In this document: piece by piece, positions 1-9,625 of the stretch
How positions within the stretch are numbered: the first letter of the stretch is position 1
How the letters are laid out: each line of letters starts with the position of its first letter
Origin: Spirosoma lacussanchae
Lineage (GTDB): Bacteria > Bacteroidota > Bacteroidia > Cytophagales > Spirosomataceae
Assembly: GCF_005870035.1 (NCBI RefSeq)
Contig: NZ_SWJG01000003.1
Location: forward strand, 124,001 to 188,000
Direction of reading: 5' to 3'
DNA length: 64,000 nt
Notes under the pieces: model-generated
Told to the model about the DNA's origin: nothing
Databases searched by the model: none
What the model saw: only the letters and a program-made list of their open reading frames with translations
Position numbers and translations under genes: made by a program

Positions 1-1845
<1,845 letters not shown>

Positions 1846-1858
1846 CCGCACGACCAAC

Positions 1859-1894
1859 AAAAAACGGCTCCCTGATGTCAGGGAGCCGTTTTTT
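1859..1894. terminator. Bidirectional intrinsic terminator
   Basis: A perfect 17-bp inverted repeat (arms 1859-1875 and 1878-1894) has a GC-rich core, with A runs on the left and T runs on the right. It therefore works in both directions. It lies between the convergent peptidase and outer-membrane protein genes. Confidence 0.9.
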
Positions 1895-1911
1895 GTTGGA
1901 AACAGACTGTG

Positions 1912-2430
1912 TTACAGCTTGAGCGTTACGCCGAGTTTTAGCGTAGCCAGGCTGGAACCCAACTCGGCAAAGCCTCCCAATGACTCAGTAAAGAAATAAC
2001 GGCCTCCTATGTGGATTGGCACATAAACCGTTGTATAAGTGGGATCTATTCCGACCGACCGCAGATAGGTGTCACCATAGGAAAGCCGGTAAAAGGACAG
2101 GCCCAGGCCAGCATACAGATCAGCTTTGTCGGTAGACAGGCTCAACAGCTCGTTGAAGTGGTAAGACCCCCGAGCGCCAATATCGAACGAGTTCACACCA
2201 CTACCGTAGCTTCGGTAACCTAATACCCCGCCAACTGTGATGTTCTTCATTATGCCTACGTCAAGTCCGGCGTTTAAGCCGATACCGCTTCCATTGAAAT
2301 AGCCGTAGCCACCAACGCCAATGCCGAGGTTAACAAACTTAGTCCCTTTATCAATGGCCATTTGTGCATACGACTGGGTGCCCGCCAGCAAGCCAATGAC
2401 CAGCAGCATTAATAAGTTGAATTTTTTCAT
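1912..2430 (-). CDS. Small outer-membrane beta-barrel protein
   Basis: Predicted 172-residue outer-membrane protein of unknown role. I placed the start at the ATG at 2430 (MKKFNLLMLLVIGLLAG...) because it gives a typical signal peptide cleaved near SYAQ; the frame extends 16 codons further upstream without a signal. The mature part alternates aromatic and small residues, has many Gly and Tyr, and ends in a strand-like ...LKLGVTLKL, as in eight-stranded barrels of the OmpW/OprF-like type. A promoter fits at 2464-2495. No enzymatic motif is visible, and the ligand is unknown. Confidence 0.75.
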   Translation of the reverse strand: MKKFNLLMLLVIGLLAGTQSYAQMAIDKGTKFVNLGIGVGGYGYFNGSGIGLNAGLDVGIMKNITVGGVLGYRSYGSGVNSFDIGARGSYHFNELLSLSTDKADLYAGLGLSFYRLSYGDTYLRSVGIDPTYTTVYVPIHIGGRYFFTESLGGFAELGSSLATLKLGVTLKL

Positions 2431-2463
2431 GTCACAAATCTGATTTAAAGTAGAATTCGAGGG

Positions 2464-2495
2464 CAAAGTAATGGGCATTTCTATCAGCTAACAAA
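2464..2495 (-). promoter_or_regulatory. Bacteroidota-type promoter for the barrel protein
   Basis: Read on the minus strand this is TTTG (2492-2495), a 20-base spacer, then TTACTTTG (2464-2471). It is close to the Bacteroidota -33 TTTG / -7 TAnnTTTG consensus and lies 34 bases upstream of the chosen ATG. Confidence 0.55.
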
Positions 2496-3103
2496 CCAGC
2501 CTGCGAGCCACTTATTTATCGGTACGATGCCCAAATGTGTACCCTAAGCGCAAACAGTGTTGAGTAAACGAATAGACGAACAGAGTAATATATGAAGTGG
2601 CTTTTAATCAGATGATTAGGTTGTAGTTCCTTCCTTTCTATGCGCTCAAAGGTCCCTATATCCCTGTACTGAAGAAAGTTAGGCTACATGAATAATTCCG
2701 GGTTAATCCGTTCTGAACCCGGCAGGGAAATACGCGGCCGACAGCGGGAAACTACGGGGTAGCTACGAACAGATTACTGACCAGCCTGAACCATATCGAC
2801 AGGAAGTCGTTTACGAGGCAGCCGTTTGCCGGCAGGTTTACGGCTGCCTTTACCGAATCACGCCTTAGGGCACTACCAAACCGGGCAGGGGACGCTGGCT
2901 ATAGGTAGCCAGCCAGCTTAACCGAGACCCTGTCAATAGGTTTCTGACCCAATCGGCTCGCTATTGATCTGATCCGAACTCTTCGGCCTGAATCTGGTTC
3001 GATACATGAAGCCCAAAACTGCTTCGGGCCAGACCAGTCACAGGTCTGGCCTTAGTTATATGACTAAATCTGTATAATTTAGCGACTAGTATATCTACAC
3101 GTT
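2496..3103. other. Long non-coding gap with three hairpins
   Basis: I see no convincing gene here. It holds three inverted repeats: CCGGGTT/AACCCGG (2698-2704 and 2716-2722), GGCAGCCGT/ACGGCTGCC (around 2817-2848) and GGCCAGACC/GGTCTGGCC (3027-3035 and 3043-3051). The first part is AT-rich and the middle GC-rich. It is the upstream region of the sensor kinase at 3104; no clear TAnnTTTG promoter was found. Confidence 0.5.
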
Positions 3104-5128
3104 ATGGCCAGCGATACTGAATTTTTTAATCCTGATTCACTAACTGAGAATGAGCGATTGAGCTTTGCCTTACAGGCTGCTGGTGTAGGTACCTGGGACT
3201 GGGACCCGATCCGCGAACGGGTTCGCTGGGACGAACGATGTAAGGCCCTCTACGGCTTCTCGGGCGATGATCTGGTGCCGTACGAGCATGTGCTGAATCA
3301 GGTTCATCCCGATGATCTGCCCCGGCTTCGTGACGCGCTGACGCGGGCCATAAACCCCGACTCGGGGGGGCAGTACGATGTCCGGTTTCGTACCGTGGCG
3401 GCCAACGATGGTCAGCTACGCTGGCTTCACTGTCAGGGAAAGGCTTACTTCAACGCCGAGCAGATCGCCTATCGGATGAGTGGTATCGTACAGGACGTAA
3501 CCTCGCAGATCCTGGATCGGGAGGCCCTGCAACGAAGCGAGGACCGATTGCAAACCATCCTGAAGCACGCGCCTATCGGACTGGGACTACTGAGCGGGCC
3601 CGACTTTACGTTCGAGCTGGTTAACGAGCAGCTGGCTCAGATGGCGGGTCGCCCATCGGGTCAGCTGAAAAACAGGCCTTTGCTCGAAGCGCTGCCGGAA
3701 CTGTCGGAGCAGGGATTGAAGGCTATTTTTGATACCGTGCGCCAGACGGGGCAGCGGTTTGTGGCGCCGGAACTACCGGTCATGCTCGAACGCAACGGGC
3801 AGCTGGAGACGGCTTATTTCTACGCCAGTTTTGAACCTGTTCAGGAGCCCGACGGCAGCGTCAGCATCGTTGATTTCAGCCTGGAGATTACGCAGCAGCT
3901 ACAGGACCGGCGTCGGCTGGAAGACAGCGAGGCCCGTTTTCGGAATATTGTTGAGCTGGCTCCTTTTGCGGTAGCGGTCTATGAATCCGAAGACCTGATC
4001 ATATCGGTTGCCAACGAGTCGATGATTCGAATCTGGGGTAAAACCCCGGCTGTAATCGGGCAGAAACTGGCTACAGCGTTGCCTGAGCTGGAAGGCCAGC
4101 CGTTTATTCCGCTGCTGAATAACGTGTTTCAGACCGGTCAGCTTTACCGTACCAACGAGCAGCCGGCCGACCTGATTGTTGGTGGTCAGTTGCAGACGTT
4201 CTGGTTCAACTTCGTTTACCAGCCACTGACCGACCTCGATGGCCGCGTTTATGCCATTCTGAATATGGCGGTCGATGTAACGGAACGCGTGATGGCCCGG
4301 CAGCAGATTGAGCAGAGCGAGAGTCGCTACCGGAATTTGGCGGCTGAGCTGGAGGTGCGCGTGCAGGAACGAACTCAGGAGTTACACCACATCAACCAGG
4401 AGCTGAAACGCTCGAACGACAACCTCCAGCAGTTTGCCTACGTAGCCAGCCACGACCTGCAGGAGCCGCTCCGCAAAATTCAATCGTTTTCTTCGTTGCT
4501 GACCGAACACTACCAGACCGAGCTGAGTGACGAGGTAAAAGATTTGCTTCAGCGTATGGCTGCGGCCGGTTCGCGGATGTCTACCCTGATCCACGATCTG
4601 CTGACCTACTCGCGCATTACGACCCGCAAGCGGGTGTTGGAAACGGTTTCGCTAAACGAGGTCATCAGTACGGTGCTTAACACCCTACAGGTAACCATCG
4701 ACGAGCGAAGCGCCAGCATCCAGATCGACCCGCTGCCGATAATCAACGGCGACCAGTCGCAGCTGGAACAGTTGTTTCAGAACCTGCTCAGTAACGCGCT
4801 CAAATTTACCCCCGCCAATCGCGCCCCCAGCGTACAGATAGCGTATGGCATTTGTGAGGTGAGCGAGCTACCAGCCACGATCAGCGTAGCCAGCGAAGCC
4901 GGGCGTTTTCATCGGATCAGCGTGACTGACCAGGGTATCGGGTTCGATGAGAAGTACCTGGATCGCATTTTTCAGGTATTTCAGCGGCTCCACAGCAAGA
5001 GCGAATTTCCGGGTACGGGCGTTGGACTGGCCATTTGCCAGCAAGTGGCCGAAAACCACGGGGGAGGTCTTACCGCTACCAGCAAACTGGGCCAGGGCGC
5101 TACATTCAGCCTGTACCTCCCGGCCTGA
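3104..5128 (+). CDS. Cytoplasmic multi-PAS sensor histidine kinase
   Basis: 674-residue histidine kinase with no transmembrane segment or receiver domain. The order is three PAS domains (about 15-140, 145-270 and 275-400), a coiled linker (about 400-440), HisKA with phospho-acceptor His450 in SHDLQEPLRK, and HATPase_c (about 540-674) with N box QNLLSNALKF, G1 DQGIGFDEKY and G2 GTGVGLAIC. The second and third PAS read as PAS_4-like (for example ESEDLIISVANESM). It presumably senses a cytoplasmic cue and passes phosphate to a response regulator that is not adjacent, so it is an orphan kinase. It is a close paralogue of the kinase at 9626. An IS630-type element sits 19 bases after its stop. Confidence 0.93.
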   Translation: MASDTEFFNPDSLTENERLSFALQAAGVGTWDWDPIRERVRWDERCKALYGFSGDDLVPYEHVLNQVHPDDLPRLRDALTRAINPDSGGQYDVRFRTVAANDGQLRWLHCQGKAYFNAEQIAYRMSGIVQDVTSQILDREALQRSEDRLQTILKHAPIGLGLLSGPDFTFELVNEQLAQMAGRPSGQLKNRPLLEALPELSEQGLKAIFDTVRQTGQRFVAPELPVMLERNGQLETAYFYASFEPVQEPDGSVSIVDFSLEITQQLQDRRRLEDSEARFRNIVELAPFAVAVYESEDLIISVANESMIRIWGKTPAVIGQKLATALPELEGQPFIPLLNNVFQTGQLYRTNEQPADLIVGGQLQTFWFNFVYQPLTDLDGRVYAILNMAVDVTERVMARQQIEQSESRYRNLAAELEVRVQERTQELHHINQELKRSNDNLQQFAYVASHDLQEPLRKIQSFSSLLTEHYQTELSDEVKDLLQRMAAAGSRMSTLIHDLLTYSRITTRKRVLETVSLNEVISTVLNTLQVTIDERSASIQIDPLPIINGDQSQLEQLFQNLLSNALKFTPANRAPSVQIAYGICEVSELPATISVASEAGRFHRISVTDQGIGFDEKYLDRIFQVFQRLHSKSEFPGTGVGLAICQQVAENHGGGLTATSKLGQGATFSLYLPA

Positions 5129-5301
5129 AAGCACCTATTCACAATTATAGATCCGTGAATTAGTCCATGAAGAAGGCAACTTCCTTTTTTTGGAAGAAAC
5201 AACAGATTCGTTTGCGATCCGCCTGTAAGTAATTAACTTCTTTCAATATGGAAGTTTGGAGCGATTCTAGGCTCGTAAAGACCTGATTTTTCAGGGCTCG
5301 T

Positions 5302-5730
5302 TTAAGTTGACTCCACACTAATTCCACCGCCCCGGCGGCCCGGCGGATTAAGTACAGGACTGTAAGCGGGTAAACGCTCTAGATGGACTCGACCGGGTCG
5401 GCGGTGGAGCCAGTTTCTAACTGACTGCGAGCGATGGATGGCCGCTCCATCCCAGATCACGAGTAGGTTTTGACGTCGGTAATGCCAGCAGAGCTTACTT
5501 AAGAACCAGTTAATGTCTTCGCTATCAAAGGGAACATCTTGGCCTGCCAGATACAATCGTCCATTAGGCGCAATGGCAGCAATCAGATTGAGGTGTGCCC
5601 GTCCAGCCTGCTCGACCAACAGGGGTGTTTGGCCCCGGGGAGCCCAACTATGGGCCACAAAAGGCAACAAATAACAGGCGGCTTCATCTACGTAAAGAAT
5701 TGTCCGCCCTTCATCTTGGGCTTTTTTTGA
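5302..5730 (-). pseudogene. IS630 transposase, DDE frame (orfB), disrupted before the last catalytic residue
   Basis: The frame after the A7 slip site carries the first Asp (ILYVDEAACYLLP) and the second Asp (LLVIWDGAAIHRS), then RLPAYSPVLNP. The family's NPxExxW motif with the catalytic Glu is not in this frame; it ends in GRRGGGISVEST instead. In another frame (about 5160-5330) the expected end appears as VELVWSQLKRALKN and so on, with a stop at 5160-5162 inside the terminal repeat. Removing 16 GC-rich bases (about 5328-5343) would restore NPVELVW exactly. I read this as an inactivating insertion. A sequencing error or a second recoding event are alternatives. Confidence 0.75.
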
Positions 5731-6184
5731 GGGCGGGTAAGCGTTCTTCTTGCCAGTTGGCAACAGCTCGTTGATCTTGTTGCCGAGCTTGCCGGGCGGG
5801 TTTCTGACGACTCCAGCCCACTTTCTTGAGCAGGCGACCGATCTGAGAGGGATCGTAGTTGACTCCAAAGAGTTTGTCAATAACTTGGTTGATGCGCGGG
5901 CGGGTCCAGACCTGACCTGAAAAGCCGTGATGCTGAGCGCCTTTAGCCAACTCCGTGGTTAGCTCATCAAGTTGCTCCATCGTCAGCCTGGGTGGGGCTC
6001 CAGTTCGTTTACCAGTCATCAGTCCTGCCTCCCCCTGTTGGCGAAAGGTTTTGAGCGTCTGACTAACCCAAGCGGGTGTCAGACCGAACGCCCGAGCAAT
6101 GTCAATCTGTTTCCAACCTGCTTGTTTGAGTTCGACGCAGCGATGCCGTAAAGCTTCGTAGTCTGCTTGTTTGTAGTTAGCCAT
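5711..6184 (-). CDS. IS630 transposase, N-terminal HTH frame (orfA)
   Basis: 157-residue DNA-binding part of the transposase, taken from the ATG at 6184; a TTG three codons upstream is possible. Residues about 1-60 form an HTH that reads CVELKQAGWKQIDIARAFG...WVSQTLKTF. A second winged-helix region follows (DKLFGVNYDPSQIGRLLKKVGWS), as in IS630/Tc1 transposases. The frame ends shortly after a run of seven A on the coding strand (T run at 5722-5728). A +1 slip there (CTC AAA AAA A GCC) joins it exactly to the DDE frame, which suggests a fused product made by frameshifting. Confidence 0.85.
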   Translation of the reverse strand: MANYKQADYEALRHRCVELKQAGWKQIDIARAFGLTPAWVSQTLKTFRQQGEAGLMTGKRTGAPPRLTMEQLDELTTELAKGAQHHGFSGQVWTRPRINQVIDKLFGVNYDPSQIGRLLKKVGWSRQKPARQARQQDQRAVANWQEERLPALKKSPR

Positions 6185-6322
6185 GAAAAACAAAGCAGAA
6201 AAGTAATGGACTTACTCACGGATCAATAATGTTTTACAAGGAAAAATTTAATCGAGCGCAAATAAAGTTTTCTTATGGTAAAGTAAAATAAACACGCGTA
6301 TATAATGAAATGTGATTAAGTG

Positions 6323-6359
6323 AAAACAGTTTAATGGGCTAAAAGTATTAAACTGTTTT
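6323..6359 (-). terminator. Terminator of the kinase/HIRAN module
   Basis: A 13-bp perfect stem (6323-6335 and 6347-6359; arms AAAACAGTTTAAT) with an 11-base loop lies 7 bases after the HIRAN stop codon, and its 3' arm on the minus strand ends in T residues. The stem is AT-rich like the genes it follows. Confidence 0.7.
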
Positions 6360-6366
6360 TACAGTA

Positions 6367-7029
6367 TCATGCTAAATGTATTTTGATAAATACGTTTTTA
6401 ATAGAACCGTTTTTTTCTATTGCATGTGTACTTATTTCTATATTCCTAGAATCCCATTTATGAAATAGATTACAGTGCACCTTTTTTATATAACCAATTT
6501 TAGTGTTAGATTTATATACAGAGATAGCTTTGTCGTCAAACTTATTTTCAAGATCAAATTCCCATCTCAAAACATCACCTACATTTAGTAAATTAATGGG
6601 AATTTCAATGTGTGAAAGTCCCGCTAAATCAGAAATGAATGACAAACCTTTGTAAGGTTCAAAATCTGCAAGTAATTCAAAATTATCGGTAGACAGTAAT
6701 CCTTGAGTGTATGCTAAAATAGACCATGTATCTAATATTTTATCTTCAGGAATGGCCCAGAATATGGAAGTGTGCGAAGATTTTAAGCGTACTGCTGGAG
6801 TTAGGCGCTGTGCAAATACTTCTAATACGTTATGCTTATACTCTTTAGTATAATCTTTGAATTCAGTATAGCCTTGAAACCCGTCTTGTTTTGCTCCATT
6901 AACACCATCTTGCAAATAGGAAAACCTGACCTGGTTATCATATGAATCTGTCAATAACCCTACAATATGTCTCCTTGAGGATCGCCCTTTTCTCCAACTC
7001 AGGTATATGTGTCTCGAAGCGGTGCTCAT
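6367..7029 (-). CDS. HIRAN-domain protein partnered with a HipA-like kinase
   Basis: 220 residues in two parts. Residues about 5-80 (IYLSWRKGRSSRRHIVGLL...FSYLQDGVNGAKQDGFQGY) resemble the N-terminal part that precedes HIRAN in bacterial proteins of this kind and loosely recalls the N-lobe of HipA. Residues about 120-205 read as a HIRAN fold: IPINLLNVGDVLRWEFDLEN, then FDDKAISVYK and IGYIKKVHC, matching the family pattern EpdNxyDxxAIxV...iGyI. HIRAN domains in helicases bind DNA 3' ends. The ATG overlaps the kinase stop by 4 bases (ATGA), so the two genes are probably translationally coupled. The gene is strikingly AT-rich against its neighbours, which indicates transfer. The biological role is not known to me. 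Confidence 0.72.
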   Translation of the reverse strand: MSTASRHIYLSWRKGRSSRRHIVGLLTDSYDNQVRFSYLQDGVNGAKQDGFQGYTEFKDYTKEYKHNVLEVFAQRLTPAVRLKSSHTSIFWAIPEDKILDTWSILAYTQGLLSTDNFELLADFEPYKGLSFISDLAGLSHIEIPINLLNVGDVLRWEFDLENKFDDKAISVYKSNTKIGYIKKVHCNLFHKWDSRNIEISTHAIEKNGSIKNVFIKIHLA

Positions 7030-8060
7030 AGTAGTGTTTTTAAATAATCTATTCTAGCAGATACTAGCCTAGCAATGAATTCTTTACGATTCTCTGGAAC
7101 CTTTACTTGGGCAAAGTTAGCAGGAATATTCTTATCTAATAATGATAGAAAGTGTCTAAAGTTCTTTTCGCTGTATCTGTTTACTACAGATCTTACAGTA
7201 TTGATGGAGTCGGCATAGTCCGTTTCTGTTAATATTCGATGAACTAAATCTTTATGGTTTAATTGATCTCTATGCCATCTAATTTCACACTTTCCTTTAA
7301 GTATGTATCGTTGAAGTTTGGTACTATCTGTTGATAGAGTATAAACCGCTTTGTCATCTAGCTCTCGTCCTAGACTGCTTCCACTATCATATATAGGGGC
7401 AAATTTTTGTATATTTTTAAATGATAGGTCCTGATACGCTTTGTATTCTTGCGTTTCTTGAAGTCTATAGCCCCAATTTTTGCTTATTAGTGACAATCGC
7501 TTGCTGTAATCATGTCTAACAATTTCAGAAGAATTATAGGTATCTGTGGAAACATACTCTATTAATACACCCCAATTTTCTTGATGTCTATCTGTATTGC
7601 CAATGATTGAATCGAAAATTATTATTTTAATAATTTCCTTCATGAAGATAGATAAGCCTGAGTACTGTAAAGATTTTTCAATTAGCTGAAAAGAATACCG
7701 CTTCCTAGATGTCTTTTCTTCAGGATTGAAATTTTTATCAAATGCCTGTATATATTGTATGCCTTCTATAAGTTGCTGATTGTTTTTAACCATTGATGCA
7801 GAGATACAGCCGATCATATTACCCCGAATTGCAACATTATATTCTAATACAGGAACGTCAAGCATCAATCCTAAATGACTAGCTATAATTTCTGACCAGA
7901 ATTCAAAAGGATAACATCTGTCTGGCTTCTCCAATGATGTCTTAAAGTAGTATTCTCTTCCAAGATTGTCTTCAACAATCAGTTTCTCTCTAGTTCCCTT
8001 AGTATGATACCAAGGTTTAAAAGACCAGTCCGAGATATCGAGAACAGGAATTTCCAACAT
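7026..8060 (-). CDS. HipA-like serine/threonine kinase (orphan of HipB)
   Basis: 344 residues from the ATG at 8060. The frame continues to a TTG at 8150, but that extension overlaps a GC-rich small gene, so I reject it. HipA/CtkA-type kinase landmarks are present in order: an ATP-binding Lys in REYYFKTSLEK, an acidic helix residue in FEFWSEIIASHLG, the catalytic loop IIGNTDRHQENWG, and the metal-binding Asp in FAPIYDSGSSLG. The enzyme should therefore be active. No HipB-like HTH antitoxin lies next to it; the partner is the HIRAN protein that overlaps its stop. By analogy it may be a toxin-like or stress kinase, or part of a defence module. Base composition is far more AT-rich than the surroundings. 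Confidence 0.75.
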   Translation of the reverse strand: MLEIPVLDISDWSFKPWYHTKGTREKLIVEDNLGREYYFKTSLEKPDRCYPFEFWSEIIASHLGLMLDVPVLEYNVAIRGNMIGCISASMVKNNQQLIEGIQYIQAFDKNFNPEEKTSRKRYSFQLIEKSLQYSGLSIFMKEIIKIIIFDSIIGNTDRHQENWGVLIEYVSTDTYNSSEIVRHDYSKRLSLISKNWGYRLQETQEYKAYQDLSFKNIQKFAPIYDSGSSLGRELDDKAVYTLSTDSTKLQRYILKGKCEIRWHRDQLNHKDLVHRILTETDYADSINTVRSVVNRYSEKNFRHFLSLLDKNIPANFAQVKVPENRKEFIARLVSARIDYLKTLL

Positions 8061-8118
8061 AAGAATATGGTGTACATTGTCACTAATTCTGGTAAAAATA
8101 GAGTATAAACCATCTATC

Positions 8119-8400
8119 TCAGTAGCAAATCCGGCAGGGTTTGTAGCCAAGGCTGCGGGCGCTGCCTGTACTGACCCGGCTTATGGTTGATCGGCAGCGG
8201 GCCAGGCCGTGGCACTCGTGACTGTGGTAGGCATAGGCGCTGCGACTTTCGCAGATCAACACGGTTGCCGTAGCGGTAGCCGGTCGCAAAGCGGGTTTGT
8301 GCCGGTCCGTTTGGGGCGTGGTACCCTGCCAATACCCAACGTTCATAGCTATCAGACAGCTTATGAGCCGGAATCCCGTCGTCTTCGGCAACCCATTCAT
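8119..8400 (-). CDS. Small probably secreted Cys/His-motif protein
   Basis: 93-residue frame from the ATG at 8400 with a hydrophobic N-terminal stretch (FRLISCLIAMNVGYW) that could be a signal. The C-terminal half reads VLICESRSAYAYHSHECHGL, then C...GYKPCRIC. This layout of spaced Cys and His residues, including YHxxxCxGL and a closing CxxC, is one I recognise from small Bacteroidota proteins of unknown function, and it resembles Ada-type metal-binding segments. Composition matches the chromosome, unlike the kinase gene that begins 58 bases downstream. A frame overlapping it (8114-8452, same strand) looks like its shadow. Confidence 0.5.
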   Translation of the reverse strand: MNGLPKTTGFRLISCLIAMNVGYWQGTTPQTDRHKPALRPATATATVLICESRSAYAYHSHECHGLARCRSTISRVSTGSARSLGYKPCRICY

Positions 8401-8700
8401 ACCAGCAGCGAGTTAGCAGCCTGATTGGTTGATTCGTGAACGATAGGTACAACCGATTACAACCAGGGCTGTTGTTGTTAAGCGCTAAGGTCGCTGGCTC
8501 TCGGGATTGCCAGATTGGTAAATTAATTGAACGGTGGGTAACCTGGTGGTTATACTAGTAAACGGTATGACTATTGATAGAAACTAATCTTGCTACGATG
8601 AGCCGTACAGCTTTACAGCTGGCCAGTTAGTCAGAATGAGCCGGACAGGCCAGTAAAGACATAGTATGGCTAGACCGGAAAGGGACTGCCGATAACGAGC
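8401..8700. other. Gap without a recognised gene
   Basis: Nothing coding was found on either strand. It holds a short direct repeat (GGCCAGT, about 8619 and 8651) and no clear terminator or TAnnTTTG promoter. It is the upstream region of the small Cys/His protein on the minus strand. Confidence 0.4.
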
Positions 8701-8874
8701 TTAATTTATCTTTCGTTTGGTATTCAGTTGTTTACCTGACTTGTTTCGTGCCTGTAGAGAAGGCAGTAGCGCCGATTGTTTGGGAAGTTGATAAGCCAGA
8801 CGCACCTGTTCCACATAGGTGGCCAGTAAATCATGAAAATCAGCAGAAGGCTTAGAAGTTGCAAAGTGATTCAT
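8701..8874 (-). CDS. 57-residue small protein
   Basis: Short frame, below the usual length cut-off, reading MNHFATSKPSADFHDLLATY... and ending in QLNTKRKIN. It is hydrophilic, with a basic Lys/Arg-rich C-terminus and no membrane segment or known motif. It is supported by a good promoter match just upstream (8895-8924), with the start codon about 21 bases from the -7 element, and by normal-looking codon use. The function is unknown; the basic tail might bind nucleic acid, which is only a guess. Confidence 0.45.
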   Translation of the reverse strand: MNHFATSKPSADFHDLLATYVEQVRLAYQLPKQSALLPSLQARNKSGKQLNTKRKIN

Positions 8875-8894
8875 GACAGGTATGTTTAGTTACG

Positions 8895-8924
8895 CAAATG
8901 TGTACGTAAATTGTAATGAGCAAA
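8895..8924 (-). promoter_or_regulatory. Promoter for the 57-residue protein
   Basis: On the minus strand: TTTG (8921-8924), an 18-base spacer, then CACATTTG (8895-8902). This matches the Bacteroidota TTTG / TAnnTTTG pattern except for the first base of the -7 element. Confidence 0.5.
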
Positions 8925-9159
8925 TTAACTGCCAATTAAAATAGTGAGGATCAGTAATTTTGTTGTTTTTGTAAGTCGTCTTTGCAGATAGGGTCACGAT
9001 AGAACGAGAAAAGACAGATCTGAAAACGGTCTCTGAATGAATGTACCCTGATCGGTAAGATCCGCCAAAATAGCCTGGTGCCTGGCGTCTGCTTGGCGTA
9101 ACAAATACGGATTCACTATCCTGCGAACAGGCCGTTCGCGGTATCCCGACGATCTGGTC

Positions 9160-9503
9160 AGGGCTCAGCATGCGCTCAAGTTTACCTAGCCCGGACGCGT
9201 ACCCCAGGTCGATGTTTGGCCGGAGACGCTGTCGGCGTTCGGGCTGCTGCCCTCTGTTAAACCGGCGCGGCTGGCCAGCAACTACTATCGAATCGATGTG
9301 GTCGATAACGGCATTGGATTCGATGAAAAGTACCTGAATCGTATTTTCAGGTGTTTCAGCGGCTGCATACCAGGCGCGGCTGCGCCGGTACGGGCACAGG
9401 ACTGGCCATCTGCGAAAAAGGGGCTGCCAGCCGTGGCGGGGCCATTAGGGCCGCCAGTGAACCCGGCCAGAGCGCTATCTTCAGTGTTTTTCTGCCGGTA
9501 TAA
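9160..9503 (+). pseudogene. Remnant of a third PAS-type histidine kinase (HATPase domain)
   Basis: Only the ATPase end of a kinase related to its two neighbours survives. It starts near GCGCTCAAGTTTACC (the ALKFT of the N box) with a frame break and an in-frame TAG (9187-9189). It then reads in frame through DVVDNGIGFDEKYLNRIF. One T appears to be lost in the run at 9344-9347. One frame over, the sequence continues as FQVFQRLHTRRG...GTGTGLAICEKG...FSVFLPV and ends with TAA at 9501-9503. At least two frame breaks plus the missing sensor and HisKA parts make it non-functional. Confidence 0.85.
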
Positions 9504-9532
9504 TCCGTTACGGTACGGGGGAAGGTTAATCG

Positions 9533-9558
9533 TATAGTTAAAATCTATTTTAACTATA
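9533..9558. repeat. Perfect 26-bp palindrome upstream of the second kinase
   Basis: TATAGTTAAAAT, CT, ATTTTAACTATA: two 12-base arms with a 2-base centre, all A/T apart from G, C and CT. It lies 67 bases before the ATG of the kinase at 9626 and 29 bases after the pseudogene stop. An operator for a dimeric regulator is more likely than a terminator because there is no GC stem. Confidence 0.55.
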
Positions 9559-9625
9559 GAGTCGCTTGGTCTGATTGTGTTACATTAGCTGTCAGATGAT
9601 CCGGATGGAATGAGCCGGTGGGAAT

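Larger units (their letters stand above)
5148..6226 (-). mobile_element. IS630-family insertion sequence, 1079 bp
   Basis: Both ends are visible. The left 21 bases (5148-5168) and the reverse complement of the right 21 bases (6206-6226) match at 18 of 21 positions around a shared GATCCGTGA core. The element is flanked by TA on both sides (5146-5147 and 6227-6228), the target dinucleotide used by IS630/Tc1-type elements. Inside are two overlapping frames on the minus strand: an HTH part and a DDE transposase part. It lies just after a sensor kinase gene and next to the AT-rich module. Confidence 0.9.

Noticed and set aside
5302-5880. Minus-strand open frame as an independent IS gene from 5880
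   Set aside because: The first 50 codons of the frame overlap the winged-helix region coded in the other frame and have no family resemblance. Only the part after the A7 site is real transposase.
8061-8150. TTG start giving a longer HipA-like kinase
   Set aside because: The extension runs into chromosomal-type, GC-rich DNA that codes the small Cys/His protein. The internal ATG at 8060 lies inside the AT-rich part.
9298-9537. Apparent 79-residue protein
   Set aside because: Its first part is the kinase G1 motif and the rest is out of frame; it is a product of the frameshift in the kinase remnant at 9160-9503.
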